18,497 nucleotides of DNA from JAXGTD01 sp040775095 (GTDB lineage Bacteria > Pseudomonadota > Gammaproteobacteria > Chromatiales > Chromatiaceae), in contig JAXGTD010000088.1 of assembly GCA_040775095.1 (NCBI GenBank), forward strand, positions 1-18,497. Direction: 5' to 3'. Positions within the stretch are counted from its first letter, which is position 1. The number at the start of each line of letters is the position of its first letter. Positions 17,692 to 18,497 of the stretch are shown in pieces. The translations under genes and the position numbers were made by a program. Below the pieces are notes generated by a model, which had not been told where the DNA came from, searched no databases, and saw only the letters and a list, made by a program, of their open reading frames with translations.

Positions 17692-18497
17692 TGTGCCCGG
17701 CGATCTGGGGACTTCGCGCGGGGACCTGCCTCGGGGGACACGTCGGCCCCCGGCCACGCGAGCCACTGGTAACGAGACGCGCGGTCGCGGCGCGAAGGGC
17801 ATGCGACGGAAACATCGGACCGCGACGCCCGGCTGCTCAGAGCATGGACTTCGCGCGCGGATGCCAGCATGCCCTCACGGGTCAGGTCGCGCAACGTCCC
17901 GACGGCCGTGTTGTGCATCGGCTGGTCGCGAGACAAGGCAGGCAGGTCCAACAGCCTACCGCGTGCCGTCGGGAAATAGGGCGGGACGGCGCGGTGTTCA
18001 GGATCGACGCCGCACAGGTCGAGGGTGATCTTCATCAAGGGGCCGACGAGTCCCCGCCGGTGCCTGACGCACCGCTGCCTTGCCCCCTCACCGGCAGACC
18101 GGGCAGCGCGCCGATATCACACGGACCACGCACCGCGCCGGCCTGTCCTGGCATTGCAACCCGGCGTGGCGTCGTCGTGAAACAGTCGGTGGGAGCTTCG
18201 CAAACGCGGGGGCACCGCACTGGCCGGGTAACGCCGCGCGTGGGACAGAGACGAAGAGGCGGGTCCCCTCGCCACGAGCCTTCCGACAAGGGATGCCCGT
18301 ATCGTACGGGGGCGGTGACCCGTGGTCGTTGAGCAGCTTGCGTCACGCCCATTGCGGCCGACAGCCGTTTTTAGGCCTGAGGTTCGAGGAGCCCGCGACG
18401 CCCTGTCGGATGCTGTCAGCGGCAACGCACCGACCTCAAGGTCCGGGGCCCGGCCATGCGCGGGCCCGAACCGGCGCCCTACCGCGGACGATTGGCG
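17692..18497. other. Region upstream of mdh without a supported gene
   Basis: About 800 bases of GC-rich DNA with no recognisable protein, tRNA or rRNA. A minus-strand frame from 18035 (starts MKITLDLCGVDPEHRAVPPYF) runs in a codon pattern similar to real genes for about 60 codons but continues through the mdh promoter into mdh in another frame. It has no ribosome site and no family I know; it could be a gene remnant. Short hairpins occur at 18296-18310 (CCCGTA-TCG-TACGGG) and 18446-18467 (GGGCCCG/CGGGCCC). Three GGGGAC motifs at 17707, 17720 and 17734 are spaced 13-14 bases. Confidence 0.5.

Noticed and set aside
17691..18332. A 213-codon plus-strand frame upstream of mdh
   Set aside because: No recognisable domain or ribosome site; its openness is explained by GC-rich composition and by alignment with the possible minus-strand remnant.

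Overview
The window reads as core chromosome of a GC-rich gammaproteobacterium. The best guess is Chromatiales, or a purple-sulfur-type relative. This rests on the gene order pilM-N-O-P-Q, aroK, aroB, gltB, gltD (the Pseudomonas-type order), on a hexameric gammaproteobacterial-type citrate synthase, and on an LDH-like malate dehydrogenase. The taxonomic guess is an inference; no rRNA or other marker gene is present. The long genes avoid TTA, CTA and TCA codons almost completely, so the strand opposite them is also open over long stretches.

Layout. Positions 1-106 are the tail of a CRISPR array that starts outside the window: two repeats and one 36-base spacer, with no cas genes visible. Positions 107-357 are non-coding and hold a dispersed-repeat-like palindrome and a 14-bp perfect inverted repeat behind gltD. 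All the core genes lie on the minus strand, so they are transcribed from right to left. In transcription order they are mdh (17634-16699), gltA (16376-15081), then a convergent plus-strand gene of an uncharacterised nucleotidyltransferase-like family (14357-15028). Next come pilM, pilN, pilO, pilP and pilQ (14192-8895), aroK and aroB (8552-6921), and gltB and gltD (6472-358). The last ~860 bases (17635-18497), upstream of mdh, hold no gene I can support.

Function. pilMNOPQ encodes the type IV pilus alignment subcomplex and outer-membrane secretin. AroK and AroB are shikimate-pathway enzymes. GltB and GltD form NADPH glutamate synthase, which consumes 2-oxoglutarate and glutamine. Malate dehydrogenase and citrate synthase make and use oxaloacetate and so feed the 2-oxoglutarate supply. 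A 15-bp palindrome matching the NtrC operator pattern (GCACC-N5-GGTGC) lies upstream of gltA and might link carbon entry to nitrogen status.

Departures from the usual arrangement: (i) no SPOR-domain gene between aroB and gltB; (ii) a 207-bp structured spacer inside the normally compact pilN-pilO junction; (iii) a 342-bp structured gap between pilQ and aroK, with a candidate promoter that would give an almost leaderless aroK transcript; (iv) a candidate shared -10 element serving pilM and the divergent nucleotidyltransferase-like gene. I found no clear new multi-gene system. The least-understood coding element is the nucleotidyltransferase-like protein, and the most unexplained non-coding element is the pilN-pilO spacer.
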